DNA from: JBCCGR01 sp039029195
Lineage (GTDB): Bacteria; Pseudomonadota; Alphaproteobacteria; Rhizobiales; Rhizobiaceae
Length of the DNA: 64,000 bases
Assembly: GCA_039029195.1 (NCBI GenBank)
Contig: JBCCGR010000002.1
Span: 62,001 to 126,000, forward strand
Direction of reading: 5' to 3'
In this document: positions 52,463-61,519 of the stretch, piece by piece
Layout: every line of letters starts with the position of its first letter
Numbering within the stretch: the first letter of the stretch is position 1
Notes under the pieces: generated by a model
Databases searched by the model: none
What the model saw: only the letters and a program-made list of their open reading frames with translations
What the model was told of the DNA's origin: nothing
Made by a program: the position numbers and the translations under genes

Positions 52463-52924
52463 GTGGTCGTTCCGCAAGAGACGCTGCAGGTTGCGCGAAA
52501 ACTGCTCCAATCGGCCCGTTTTGGTGCGCTTGGTACACTGGAAGCGAGCGGTGAACAGCCGTTTGTTTCTTTAGTCGCGGTCTGCATGGCGAAGGATGAG
52601 CCGCTGTTTCTGCTTTCTGATCTAGCACGTCACACGAGAAACCTGAAGAACAACCCGGCAGCATCGCTCCTGGTTTCTCAACAGGACGGCCCGGAGGATA
52701 TGCTTGCCGGCAATCGCGTCAGTCTCAGCGGGTCCGTACGACCTGCGGCGTTGGAGCAACAGGATCAGCTGAAGGAAGCGTTTGTCAGCGCTCATTCGGC
52801 GGCAAAAGAGTATGCCGGGTTCGGAGATTTCCAGATTCATTCAATGACCATCGAGACGGGCCATTTGGTGGCCGGATTTGGGCGAATCGTCGACATCAAT
52901 CCCCAGCAACTGCGTGAGCTTTGA
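52463..52924 (+). CDS. PNPOx-like split-barrel FMN/heme-binding family protein
   Basis: The ~153-residue protein has the pyridoxamine-5'-phosphate-oxidase-like split barrel: ARKLLQSARFGALGTLEASGEQPFVSLVAVCMAKDEPLFLLSDLARHTRNLKNNPAASLLV, then RVSLSGSVRP and FGDFQIHSMTIETGHLVAGFGRIVDI. The last block resembles HugZ-like heme-utilisation proteins. The GTG at 52463 with GGAGG five bases upstream is the likely start. It is divergent from chvI. It may bind FMN, F420 or heme; I cannot tell which. Confidence 0.83.
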   Translation: MVVPQETLQVARKLLQSARFGALGTLEASGEQPFVSLVAVCMAKDEPLFLLSDLARHTRNLKNNPAASLLVSQQDGPEDMLAGNRVSLSGSVRPAALEQQDQLKEAFVSAHSAAKEYAGFGDFQIHSMTIETGHLVAGFGRIVDINPQQLREL

Positions 52925-52998
52925 ACCAGCCGGACGGGCTGCGTGTCACCGCCAGATATTGCCAATTGTGCACAGGTTTCAAAATTGTTCTGATTTTA

Positions 52999-53049
52999 AA
53001 TCGATTGCATTTGTAGTGCGACCATAGGCTATATCATTTAATCGATTAA
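52999..53049. promoter_or_regulatory. Paired ATCGAT palindromes upstream of pckA
   Basis: AATCGATT (52999-53006) and the 12-base perfect palindrome TTAATCGATTAA (53038-53049) have centres 41 bases apart (about four helical turns) in the AT-rich 294-base pckA upstream region. A weak promoter candidate TTGACT (53064-53069) with TGTTAA 17 bases on follows. LacI-type regulators bind AT-rich palindromes with a central CG, so a repressor/activator pair site is possible. Confidence 0.4.
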
Positions 53050-53218
53050 TTATTTGAAATCACTTGACTATTTTTCAATACATCGGTGTTAAGGCAAATC
53101 TGTTCTGCGCAATCTGGCCATTGGCTAACCATTGGGCAGATGCAGATCATTCACATTTTGGCCGTACAGCTGGCCAACGATAAATTGCGTCATTGCCCTC
53201 GCGCGTGGAGGAAAAACC

Positions 53219-54820
53219 GTGGAACAATCGGGAACCTGGAACAAGAATTGCGGCCTCGAGCAGCACGGGTTTGATCGGTTTGGTAGCGCGCATTGGAACA
53301 TGCTCGAAAGTGAACTGTTTGAAACGGCCATTTCCAACGGGGAAGGCCGGGCCACAAAACACGGCGCACTTGCCGTAGAGACAGGCAAGCACACGGGGCG
53401 CTCGGCGCAGGACAAGTTTGTTATGCGCGATGCGAGCACCGAAGATGCGGTCTGGTGGGACAACAACAAGGCCATGGAGCCCGAGGCCTTTGATCGTCTG
53501 CTTTCAGACTTCAAAGCGCATGCGCAGGATCGCAAAGTCTATGTGCAGGATCTGGTTGGTGGCGCAGATGCCGATAATCAGATCAAGGTTCGCGTAGTCA
53601 CGGAATTTGCCTGGCATGCGCTTTTCATTCGCCATTTGCTGCGGCGTCCCGAACTCTCCGAAGTCGTTGACATGGTTCCCGAGCTCACGATCGTAAACCT
53701 GCCATCGTTCAATGCCGATCCCGAGCGCCATGGCTGCCGCACCGAAACCGTCATTGCGGTGAACTTTGCCAAGGGTCTCGTTCTCATCGGCGGCACTGAA
53801 TATGCCGGTGAAAACAAAAAATCCGTATTCACGGCTTTAAATTATTTTCTCCCCGAAAAGGGCGTCATGCCCATGCACTGCTCCGCCAATGTAGGCGACG
53901 ATGGGGATTCGGCTTTGTTCTTCGGTCTGTCCGGGACCGGAAAGACCACCCTTTCCTCCGATCCGAACAGAACGCTGATCGGGGATGACGAACATGGCTG
54001 GTCGGACAATGGCATTTTCAATTTCGAAGGTGGATGCTATGCAAAAACCATTCGGCTTTCCGCCGAAGCGGAGCCGGAAATCTACGCGACCACCCAGCGT
54101 CAGGGTTCGGTGCTGGAGAATGTGGTTATTGACCCGGCAACCGGGATACCTGATTTCGATGACGCATCGTTGACCGAAAATGGCCGGGTTGCCTATCCGC
54201 TGCACTACATCCCAAATGCTTCGGAAACCGGACAGGCTACCCACCCGAGAAACATCATCATGCTGACGGCTGATGCGTTTGGTGTTCTGCCGCCCATTGC
54301 GAAGATGACCCCGTCGCAGGCCATGTATCACTTCTTGTCGGGCTACACCGCAAAGGTTGCCGGAACCGAAAAAGGTGTGGCTGGAACACAGGCGACCTTC
54401 TCGACCTGCTTCGGTGCGCCCTTCATGCCACGTCATCCGAGTGTCTACGGCAACCTATTGAAGGAAAAGATTGGCCAATACGGGTCGAGCTGCTGGCTGG
54501 TCAATACCGGTTGGACCGGTGGTGCTTATGGGACAGGTTCCCGCATGCCGATCAAGGCGACGCGCGCTCTTTTGACGGCGGCGCTGAACGGTGAACTTGA
54601 CGATGCCGAAATGCGGAACGATCCCAATTTCGGCTTTGCCGTGCCGGTTTCCGTTCCAGGCGTTGACGACAAGCTTCTGGATCCCCGCCAGACCTGGGAT
54701 GATCCTGAAGCTTATGATGCTCAGGCGCAACGCCTTGTTCAGATGTTCATTGAGAACTTCGCTAAGTTCACCAGCCACGTTGACACCAGCGTGCTGGATG
54801 CAGCACCAGTTGCTGCCTAA
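53219..54820 (+). CDS. pckA: Phosphoenolpyruvate carboxykinase (ATP)
   Basis: A 533-residue PckA starting at GTG 53219, seven bases after GGAGG, as (M)EQSGTWNKNCGLEQHGF; upstream in-frame codons lack a ribosome site. Key elements: GRSAQDKF, SANVGDDGDSALFFGLSGTGKTTLSSDPNR (kinase-1a P-loop), LIGDDEHGWSD (metal-binding kinase-2) and YGTGSRMPIKATRAL (adenine-binding). It decarboxylates oxaloacetate to PEP with ATP in gluconeogenesis. Its position near chvI is kept in Hyphomicrobiales. Confidence 0.96.
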   Translation: MEQSGTWNKNCGLEQHGFDRFGSAHWNMLESELFETAISNGEGRATKHGALAVETGKHTGRSAQDKFVMRDASTEDAVWWDNNKAMEPEAFDRLLSDFKAHAQDRKVYVQDLVGGADADNQIKVRVVTEFAWHALFIRHLLRRPELSEVVDMVPELTIVNLPSFNADPERHGCRTETVIAVNFAKGLVLIGGTEYAGENKKSVFTALNYFLPEKGVMPMHCSANVGDDGDSALFFGLSGTGKTTLSSDPNRTLIGDDEHGWSDNGIFNFEGGCYAKTIRLSAEAEPEIYATTQRQGSVLENVVIDPATGIPDFDDASLTENGRVAYPLHYIPNASETGQATHPRNIIMLTADAFGVLPPIAKMTPSQAMYHFLSGYTAKVAGTEKGVAGTQATFSTCFGAPFMPRHPSVYGNLLKEKIGQYGSSCWLVNTGWTGGAYGTGSRMPIKATRALLTAALNGELDDAEMRNDPNFGFAVPVSVPGVDDKLLDPRQTWDDPEAYDAQAQRLVQMFIENFAKFTSHVDTSVLDAAPVAA

Positions 54821-54836
54821 CAGGCTTTGCGCATCC

Positions 54837-54880
54837 CACATGGGTTTTCCGCGTCGCTACCACGTGAAAAAACCCAAGTG
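54837..54880 (+). terminator. Stem-loop downstream of pckA
   Basis: CACATGGGTTTT pairs with AAAACCCAAGTG (one mismatch) across a ~20-base loop, 17 bases after the pckA stop. No U-tract follows on the plus strand, so it may be a weak or factor-dependent terminator or a 3'-end stabiliser. Confidence 0.45.
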
Positions 54881-54900
54881 ATAGGCCTCAGTCTCTGCCT

Positions 54901-54987
54901 CACACCCTCATCCTGAGCGTGTCGAAGGAGAGGGTGTGGTCAGGCTTGGAAGCCACCTCGTGGTTCGACAGGCTCACCATGAGGTGG
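54901..54987. repeat. Double hairpin intergenic repeat downstream of pckA
   Basis: Two adjacent stems: CACACCCTC...GAGGGTGTG (54901-54938) and CCACCTC...GAGGTGG (54953-54987). Their loops carry inverted versions of one motif, TGAGCGTGTCGAA and TTCGACAGGCTCA. The CTCATCCTGAGC/TTCGACAGGCTC wording is that of a palindromic repeat widespread in alphaproteobacterial intergenic DNA. Confidence 0.65.
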
Positions 54988-55092
54988 AACGTGACATTCG
55001 CTCGTTCGATGCCCCGAAGTGCGATTTTCCGAGACTGAAAGTGGATACGACTTACGCCGCTGATTTAAAGCCAGCACCCCAGTCAGGGAGCG

Positions 55093-55881
55093 TCACTCCC
55101 CCGTGAACTCCGGCTTTTCCTTGTTGAGAAAGGCCTTCAGCCCGTGACGACCGTCGCGGGAATAGAGCGTGTCCGCAATTGAGCGGGTTTCATGATCAAG
55201 CTGCATGGCGATGCTCTCGGTGTAAGCCGTGTTGAGCAATCTCTTGGTTGCACCAAAAGCCCGGGTCGGGCCAGCGGCGAACTTTCTTGCCAGTGTCATT
55301 GCCTCATCCAGCACCTGATCTGGTTCGACAACCTTCGATATGAGCCCCCAATCGAGCGCTTCTTCGGCAGACAGAACGCGGTTGGTGAAAAACAACTCCT
55401 TCGCACGCAAAAGCCCAATATGCTTGGCGAGAAAATAGGTCGATGTGCCATCGGGCGACAGGCCGGATGCGGTGTAAGCGGCTACAAATTTCGCCGACGA
55501 GGACGCAATCGCGTAGTCGCCGCAAAGCGACAGCGAAAACCCGCCTCCGCCCGCGGTGCCGTTGATGGCCATCACAAGCGGCGGGTTCATGGTGTTGAAC
55601 CGGATCGCCGCATTGTGGAGCGCCGTCGCAGTTGCCGTCACATAGGCTTTGATATCATCCATGTGATCGTCAAACGCCTTGAGGTCACCACCGGCGCAAA
55701 AAAGGTTCCCGGATCCGGTCAGCACTGCCGCGCGAATTCCCGGATCGGTTTCGCAGCGGATTGCCGCGTCGAGCAACTCATCACAAAGTTCTTTTGTGAG
55801 CGCATTGGCTGCTTCCGGGCGATTGAGTTTGATCACTGCAACCTGATCGACCACCTCAAACAAAATAGAACTATAGCTCAC
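55093..55881 (-). CDS. Enoyl-CoA hydratase/isomerase, PaaG-like
   Basis: The 262-residue crotonase-fold protein has oxyanion-hole segments CAGGDLKAFDDH and GTAGGGGFSLSLCGDYAIAS, and SGLSPDGTSTYFLAKHIG, where Asp replaces the hydratase Glu as in PaaG-type isomerases; the first catalytic Glu of hydratases is also absent. It likely isomerises or processes an acyl-CoA rather than hydrating a simple enoyl-CoA. The GTG start (55879-55881) has AGGGAG upstream. Between convergent and unrelated genes it stands alone. Confidence 0.87.
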   Translation of the reverse strand: MSYSSILFEVVDQVAVIKLNRPEAANALTKELCDELLDAAIRCETDPGIRAAVLTGSGNLFCAGGDLKAFDDHMDDIKAYVTATATALHNAAIRFNTMNPPLVMAINGTAGGGGFSLSLCGDYAIASSSAKFVAAYTASGLSPDGTSTYFLAKHIGLLRAKELFFTNRVLSAEEALDWGLISKVVEPDQVLDEAMTLARKFAAGPTRAFGATKRLLNTAYTESIAMQLDHETRSIADTLYSRDGRHGLKAFLNKEKPEFTGE

Positions 55882-56003
55882 GAAACTCTCCCTAATTGGT
55901 GTGGATCCGATTGTGATGCAGATCCACAGGACAAACGTCTCATTTGCAGGATTGAGCCGGAAAGCGGTGCAAAATCAAGGAAGAATTGTGCGGGGCCGCG
56001 ATC

Positions 56004-56453
56004 TTAGGCGTGCTTCGGGCGTCCCAAAGTTTCCCATGATGCGTCGAGATCGGTGAGTTGCGCTTCGACACACTCCACAAGGAGATGCAGCGTACCGTCT
56101 CCGGAAAAACTCAGTTCCACCACGCCAGAAGGATCATCCGGCGTTGCTGTATCGAAGGGAACGAATCGCATTGAAAGGAGATTGAGAACACCGTCCCGAT
56201 GGGACTGATCAATACCGGTTGAGCGGACCGCATTCACGCGGGCGAAATGCAGAACGGACCGGCGTCGCTCATAGGTGCGTCGCTTCTTGCCGTCGCCTGC
56301 GCCTTCCCAGACAAAGCGGTTGATTTCAAAAATCACCCGATGATCGGCTTTGGAATAGCGAATGTCGCCCACTTTCAGCACCCCGTCCTGGGTGTAGGCT
56401 GAGAGAACGCCGAGGTCCTCGCTATCCAGTGCTGCCAGTTTGAGCCGCTTCAT
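56004..56453 (-). CDS. DUF2948 family protein
   Basis: A 149-residue cytoplasmic protein from ATG 56451-56453 (AGGGA nine bases upstream): KRLKLAALDSEDLGVLSAYTQDGVLKVGDIRYSKADHRVIFEINRFVWE...RRRSVLHFARVNAVRSTGIDQ...LNLLSMRFVPFD and a terminal VECVEAQLTDLDASWETLGRPKH. This is the alphaproteobacterial DUF2948 family of unknown function, which in many relatives lies between murA and hisD. Here those neighbours are absent. Confidence 0.85.
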   Translation of the reverse strand: MKRLKLAALDSEDLGVLSAYTQDGVLKVGDIRYSKADHRVIFEINRFVWEGAGDGKKRRTYERRRSVLHFARVNAVRSTGIDQSHRDGVLNLLSMRFVPFDTATPDDPSGVVELSFSGDGTLHLLVECVEAQLTDLDASWETLGRPKHA

Positions 56454-56802
56454 TCTTGAATTTCCCTGCACGTTCGGGAAACTGCTTGTTGCTTCCCAAT
56501 TTGTGTAACCGGCGCACAGGTAAGCCCTCCTCTCACGCCATGCAAGCGAGCGCGACAAATCAGAACACTGAAAACAGGGTGAATTATCCGATCAATGTCT
56601 CAAAACCCGGAAGAATTGCCGGTCTGACTCGTTTATTTGGGAAGAAATTGAGTCGTTGCGCACGAAACAGGCGAACTGCCCATTGACCTTTTGTGTTTGA
56701 ACGGTTTGACTACCGCCAAAGGGAACAGGGCGGATCAATCCGCATTGGCGAAAATAAACAAGCACTGCGGGAAAACCCCCGGTGTGCGATAATGGTGTGT
56801 GA
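56454..56802. other. Intergenic control region, DUF2948 / ABC transporter
   Basis: A 349-base divergent gap. I found no convincing gene or RNA. An ATAAT at about 56790 lies too close to the GTG start of the ATPase gene to be a normal -10 unless the message is nearly leaderless. No clear inverted repeat operator was seen. Confidence 0.45.
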
Positions 56803-57918
56803 GTGAACGAACAGCTCTCGGGAACGACTGGCAGCGTCTCGGATGATGCCTATGTCAGCTTCAAAAGTGTCCAGAAAAGCTACGATGGCGAAACACTGGT
56901 CGTAAAAGACCTGAATCTCGATATCGCTCGTGGCGAATTTCTAACAATGTTGGGACCATCCGGGTCGGGGAAAACAACCTGCCTCATGATGCTTGCCGGT
57001 TTCGAACCGGCGACCCATGGTGAGATTTTCCTGAACGGTCGTGGCATCAACAAGGTGCCGCCGCACAAGCGTTCAATCGGAATGGTGTTTCAGAACTACG
57101 CGCTGTTTCCACATATGAGCGTGGCCGAAAACCTGGCGTTTCCCCTGGAAGTGCGTGGTGTCGATAAGTCCACCATTGAAGAAAAGGTTGCCCGCGCGCT
57201 TTCCATGGTAGAACTGCCGCAGATGGGCGGCCGCCGTCCTGCGCAACTGTCTGGCGGCCAGCAGCAACGTGTCGCCGTTGCCCGTGCGCTGGTGTTTGAG
57301 CCGGATCTGATTCTCATGGACGAGCCGCTGGGTGCGCTCGACAAGCAACTGCGCGAGCAGATGCAGTATGAAATCAAACACATCCACGAAAATCTGGGCG
57401 TGACCGTGGTCTATGTTACCCACGATCAATCTGAAGCGCTGACCATGTCGGACCGGATTGCCGTGTTTAATGATGGCGTGATCCAGCAACTGTCTTCGCC
57501 GGATGATCTCTACGAGCGTCCGAAGAACAGTTTCGTTGCCCAGTTCATTGGCGAGAACAACAAGATCAATGGCACCGTGAAGAGCCTCAATGGTGCCACC
57601 TGCGAGGTTGATTTGGATGTTGGCGGTACCGTGCGCGCAGAAAAAGTGAATGTGTCATCCAACGGCCAGCGCACAACTTTGTCATTGCGCCCTGAAAGGG
57701 TCGAGATTGATCCCGACAGTGCTGACAATGTTCTCGAGGGCAAAATCCTCGAGCTCATCTATCTCGGCGATCACATCCGCACGCGCATGCAGGTGGCTGG
57801 ATCGGACGAGTTTATTGTGAAGGTTCCCAACAATGCTGGTCACAAGCCATTGGAAGAGGGAACCATGGTGAAGGTTGGCTGGAAGGCCGAGGATTGCAAG
57901 GCGCTGGACGCTCTGTGA
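56803..57918 (+). CDS. PotA-type ABC transporter ATP-binding protein
   Basis: A 371-residue ATPase of the spermidine/putrescine (CUT/POT) class: VSFKSVQKSYDGETLVVKDLNLDI, Walker A GPSGSGKTT, QNYALFPHMSV, signature LSGGQQQRVAVARAL, Walker B LILMDEPLGALD, and a C-terminal TOBE-like domain (~280-365, TTLSLRPERVEIDP). The GTG at 56803 has no clear ribosome site. It is the first gene of a four-gene transporter set (ATPase, binding protein, two permeases). Polyamine or a related organic cation or acid is the likely cargo. Confidence 0.9.
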   Translation: MNEQLSGTTGSVSDDAYVSFKSVQKSYDGETLVVKDLNLDIARGEFLTMLGPSGSGKTTCLMMLAGFEPATHGEIFLNGRGINKVPPHKRSIGMVFQNYALFPHMSVAENLAFPLEVRGVDKSTIEEKVARALSMVELPQMGGRRPAQLSGGQQQRVAVARALVFEPDLILMDEPLGALDKQLREQMQYEIKHIHENLGVTVVYVTHDQSEALTMSDRIAVFNDGVIQQLSSPDDLYERPKNSFVAQFIGENNKINGTVKSLNGATCEVDLDVGGTVRAEKVNVSSNGQRTTLSLRPERVEIDPDSADNVLEGKILELIYLGDHIRTRMQVAGSDEFIVKVPNNAGHKPLEEGTMVKVGWKAEDCKALDAL

Positions 57919-58008
57919 TCCCAAACAATACCCGGCGGCAATGGGATTGCTGGTCGGGGAGAGATGAAAGGGAAGACCCTTCATCCAATTCTGAAAGGGA
58001 GAACTGAA

Positions 58009-59094
58009 ATGAAACTGTCAACATTGTTGAAAACGACCGTTGCGGGTGTGGGCCTTGCCTTCGCTTCGTCAATGGCACAGGCCGGCGACATCACCGTCGT
58101 TTCCTGGGGTGGTGCCTACACCAAGTCCCAGATTGAAGCCTATCACAAGCCATGGATTGCCAAGACCGGCAATGGCATCAAGTCTGAGGACTACAATGGT
58201 GGTACGGCTGAGATCAAAGCTCAGGTGGAAGCCGGCAATGTGACTTGGGACATTGTGGATGTTGAGCTTTCCGATGCCGTTCGCGCTTGCGACGAAGGCC
58301 TTCTGGAAACCATCGACCATTCCACCCTGCCAGCCGGCGCCGATGGTACAGCAGCAACGGACGACTTCATCGAAGGCACGCTGCATGACTGCGCGGTTGC
58401 CAACATCGTTTGGTCGACCATTTTCGCCTACGACAGCTCGAAAATTGCTGATGGTCCAACCACAATGGCTGATTTCTTCGACCTGAAGAAATACCCCGGC
58501 AAGCGCGGCCTGCGCAAAGGACCAAAGGCCAATCTGGAAATGGCTCTGATCGCTGATGGCGTTCCTGCGAAGGACGTTTATGAAGTGCTCAACACGCCGG
58601 AAGGCATTGATCGCGCATTCAAAAAGCTCGACACCATCAAGGATTCCGTTGTTTGGTGGGAAGCTGGTGCCCAGCCTCCACAGCTTCTGGCTGACGGCGA
58701 AGTTGCCATGACCACTGCCTACAATGGCCGTATCTTTAACGCTGTTGCCGGCGAAGGTAAGCCATTCGAAATCGTATGGGATGGTCAGATCTGGGACCTT
58801 GACCTGTGGGTGATCCCCAAAGGTGCAAAGAACAAGGAACTCGCACTCGACTTCCTGAAGTTCTCCACCTCTACGGAAGCATTGGCCGCCCAGGCCTCAT
58901 GGATCTCCTACGGTCCGGCGCGCAAGTCTTCATCCTCGTTGGTTGGTAAATACCACAACAAGGACATTGACATGGGCCCGCAGATGCCAACCGCTCCAGA
59001 CAACCTGAAAAATGCTGTCCAGAACGACTTTAACTTCTGGGCTGACAATCAGGATCAGCTGAACGAGCGTTTCAACGCTTGGCTGGCTGGCTAA
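58009..59094 (+). CDS. PotD-type extracellular solute-binding protein
   Basis: The 361-residue periplasmic protein begins at ATG 58009 (AAAGGGAG upstream) with a signal peptide ending MAQAGD, then DITVVSWGGAYTKSQIEAYHKPWIAKTGNGIKSEDYNGG, WDIVDVELSDAVRACDEGLLE and DFFDLKKYPGKRGLRKGPK. This is the spermidine/putrescine-binding type II fold (SBP_bac_8). It captures the cargo for the ATPase and permeases encoded around it. The ligand residues (VVDVELSD, VWWEAGAQPPQLL) suggest but do not prove a polyamine-like ligand. Confidence 0.9.
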   Translation: MKLSTLLKTTVAGVGLAFASSMAQAGDITVVSWGGAYTKSQIEAYHKPWIAKTGNGIKSEDYNGGTAEIKAQVEAGNVTWDIVDVELSDAVRACDEGLLETIDHSTLPAGADGTAATDDFIEGTLHDCAVANIVWSTIFAYDSSKIADGPTTMADFFDLKKYPGKRGLRKGPKANLEMALIADGVPAKDVYEVLNTPEGIDRAFKKLDTIKDSVVWWEAGAQPPQLLADGEVAMTTAYNGRIFNAVAGEGKPFEIVWDGQIWDLDLWVIPKGAKNKELALDFLKFSTSTEALAAQASWISYGPARKSSSSLVGKYHNKDIDMGPQMPTAPDNLKNAVQNDFNFWADNQDQLNERFNAWLAG

Positions 59095-59107
59095 ACCAAC
59101 TTTTTCG

Positions 59108-59130
59108 GCGGGGGCATCTTTTGCCCCCGC
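59108..59130. terminator. Stem-loop between binding-protein and permease genes
   Basis: GCGGGGGCA (59108-59116) pairs perfectly with TGCCCCCGC (59122-59130) around a five-base loop. No U-tract follows on either strand. Such hairpins after a binding-protein gene commonly protect its message 3' end or reduce downstream transcription so that the binding protein exceeds the permeases. Confidence 0.55.
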
Positions 59131-59166
59131 TGATCCATTTGAACTGACGCAGGCGACAAAAACTTC

Positions 59167-60459
59167 ATGACCGACGCGGCCCTTCCATCAACGGCGCAAA
59201 CTGCCGGTGCGGCAATTCTGGCCGATGACGGCATCCCGCTGAAGCAAAAGCTCGCCCGCACCACACGCCAACTCAAATGGCGTGCATTCCTTCTCACTTT
59301 GCCACTGGTTCTGTTTCTGATTGTCAGCTTTGTGCTGCCCATTGGACAGATGTTGTTCCGCTCGGTTCACAATCCCACCGCCGGCAAGGTGCTGCCCAAC
59401 TTCACTGTCTCCATCCAAAATTGGGATGAGCAGGGATTGCCGGACGAGGCGGTCTTTGAAGGCTTCGTCAAGGACATTCAGGACGCGGCGCAGAAGCGGG
59501 AAATTGGCCGTACGGTTGGCAACCTCGCCACCCGCATCAACTATGAAATTCCCGGCACCAGAAGCTTGTTTACCTCAAGCGCACGCAAGCTGAAGCGGGT
59601 GAAGGAGGGGCCATATAAGGAAGCCCTCCTGAAAACCAACAAGAAGTGGGACAATCCGGCCATCTGGCGCGCGCTGAAACGCGCGACCCGCGATTTCACG
59701 CCGGCCTTCTATCTGGCGGCAGTGGATCGCAAATATGACGATGAAGGCCGCATCGTTCAGGCTGAAGAACTCTATCAGATCTACATCGGCAACTTCGGAA
59801 AAACCCTGTGGCTGTCGACCATCATCACCTTCTGCTGTTTCCTGCTGGCGTTCCCGGTGTCTTACCTGTTGTCGGTTTTGCCGCTCAGGACATCGAACCT
59901 CTTGATGATTTTGGTGCTCCTGCCGTTCTGGACATCGTTGCTGGTGCGTACGACGGCCTGGATCGCAATCCTCCAGACGGAGGGCATCATCAACGATATT
60001 CTCGTTTTCATCGGGCTGGTCGCCGATGATGGCCGCATCCAGATGATTTACAACCGCACAGGCACCGTGATCTCGATGGTGCACATACTGTTGCCGTTTA
60101 TGATCCTGCCGCTCTATTCGGTGATGAAGACCATTCCGCCGAGTTATATGCGCGCGGCCCGCTCGCTGGGTGCCAATCCGTTCACGGCATTCCGTCGGGT
60201 CTATTTCCCCCAGACCTTGCCGGGAATTGCCGCTGGTACTTTGCTTGTCTTCATTCTGTCGATCGGTTTTTACATCACACCGGCACTGGTGGGTGGTGAA
60301 GACGGCATTCTGATTTCAAATCTGATTGCCTACCACATTCAGAAATCGCTCAACTGGAGCCTGGGTGCGGCGCTGGGCGCCATTCTTCTGGTGGCCGTGC
60401 TTGTGCTCTACTGGATCTACAACAAGCTCGTTGGCATCGAGCGTCTGAGCTTCGGGTGA
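59167..60459 (+). CDS. PotB-type ABC transporter permease
   Basis: A 430-residue permease. After the first membrane helix (FLLTLPLVLFLIVSFVLPIGQMLF) comes a ~140-residue periplasmic loop (~residues 75-215), then five helices and the EAA loop RAARSLGANPFTAFRRVYFPQTLPG. The large loop is typical of the long POT-type permease subgroup. It forms the channel with the next gene's product, and its stop is six bases before that gene's ATG. Confidence 0.9.
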   Translation: MTDAALPSTAQTAGAAILADDGIPLKQKLARTTRQLKWRAFLLTLPLVLFLIVSFVLPIGQMLFRSVHNPTAGKVLPNFTVSIQNWDEQGLPDEAVFEGFVKDIQDAAQKREIGRTVGNLATRINYEIPGTRSLFTSSARKLKRVKEGPYKEALLKTNKKWDNPAIWRALKRATRDFTPAFYLAAVDRKYDDEGRIVQAEELYQIYIGNFGKTLWLSTIITFCCFLLAFPVSYLLSVLPLRTSNLLMILVLLPFWTSLLVRTTAWIAILQTEGIINDILVFIGLVADDGRIQMIYNRTGTVISMVHILLPFMILPLYSVMKTIPPSYMRAARSLGANPFTAFRRVYFPQTLPGIAAGTLLVFILSIGFYITPALVGGEDGILISNLIAYHIQKSLNWSLGAALGAILLVAVLVLYWIYNKLVGIERLSFG

Positions 60460-60465
60460 TCTGAC

Positions 60466-61512
60466 ATGGATGCGATCACGAAACGCCTGAAGAAACCCCG
60501 CAATCTGATCTTTCTGGTCGCGCTGTTGCTGGTGCTGGTGATTACCGGCTCTGTGCCGGTGGCAATCGGATTTGCCTTCCTGTTCGGCACGCCGCTGGTG
60601 TTCATGAACGAACTGCCGCCCTACGCCTCCTCGTTGGAGCGCATATGGCAATACACCTATCTGACGATGTGCACGTTCATCTTCACGTTCCTGATCACAC
60701 CAATTCTGGTGATTGTGCCGCTCTCATTCAACGCAGAGCCCTACTTCACCTTCACCGAAGGTATGATGTCACTGAGCTCTGATGCGTTTTCCCTGCGCTG
60801 GTACAAGGACATCTTCTTCAACGGCATGGCCGCGCCGAATGCGATTGAAGGCTGGTGGGCGGACATGTGGAACAATGCCCAGTGGATACGGGCGACCCGC
60901 AATTCGTTCTTCATCGCCATTTGCTCAACATTTTTGGCAACTTCGCTGGGCACGCTGGCAGCGCTTGGCTTGTCGCGTCCTGAAATGCCATTCCGGCGGC
61001 TCATCACCTCAATGTTGATTTCGCCCATGATCGTGCCGCTGGTAATCATGGCAACCGGCATGTTCTTCTTCTACTCCGATATCGGTCTGGCAAAGACCTA
61101 TCTCGGCATCATTCTGGCCCACACCACGCTTGGTGTTCCGTTTGTGATCATAACGGTCACCGCGACGCTGACCGGCTTTGACCGATCCCTCATTCGGGCA
61201 TCGCAAGGCATGGGTGCTGACGGCTGGACCACATTCCGGCGTGTGATTATGCCCCTGATCTTGCCGGGCATGATTTCCGGCGCGCTTTTCGCCTTCATCA
61301 CCTCGCTCGATGAAGTTGTCGCCGTAATCTTCATCGCGGATGTGGAACAGCGCACAATTCCGCGTCAGATGTTCTCCGGCATTCGAGAGCAGATCAGCCC
61401 AACCATTCTTGCGGTTGCAACGGTGCTGGTGGCACTTTCGATCTTGCTTTTAACGGCCGTCGAACTCTTGCGCCGCCGCTCCGAGCGGCTGCGCGGCATG
61501 GCGCCGAGCTGA
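60466..61512 (+). CDS. PotC-type ABC transporter permease
   Basis: A 348-residue permease with an extra N-terminal helix pair (NLIFLVALLLVLVITGSVPVAIGFAFLFG), the core MetI-like domain (SFFIAICSTFLATSLGTLAALGLSR) and the EAA loop RASQGMGADGWTTFRRVIMPLILPG. It is the last gene of the transporter operon; the CaiB-family gene converges on it after seven bases. Confidence 0.9.
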   Translation: MDAITKRLKKPRNLIFLVALLLVLVITGSVPVAIGFAFLFGTPLVFMNELPPYASSLERIWQYTYLTMCTFIFTFLITPILVIVPLSFNAEPYFTFTEGMMSLSSDAFSLRWYKDIFFNGMAAPNAIEGWWADMWNNAQWIRATRNSFFIAICSTFLATSLGTLAALGLSRPEMPFRRLITSMLISPMIVPLVIMATGMFFFYSDIGLAKTYLGIILAHTTLGVPFVIITVTATLTGFDRSLIRASQGMGADGWTTFRRVIMPLILPGMISGALFAFITSLDEVVAVIFIADVEQRTIPRQMFSGIREQISPTILAVATVLVALSILLLTAVELLRRRSERLRGMAPS

Positions 61513-61519
61513 TCGGGAA

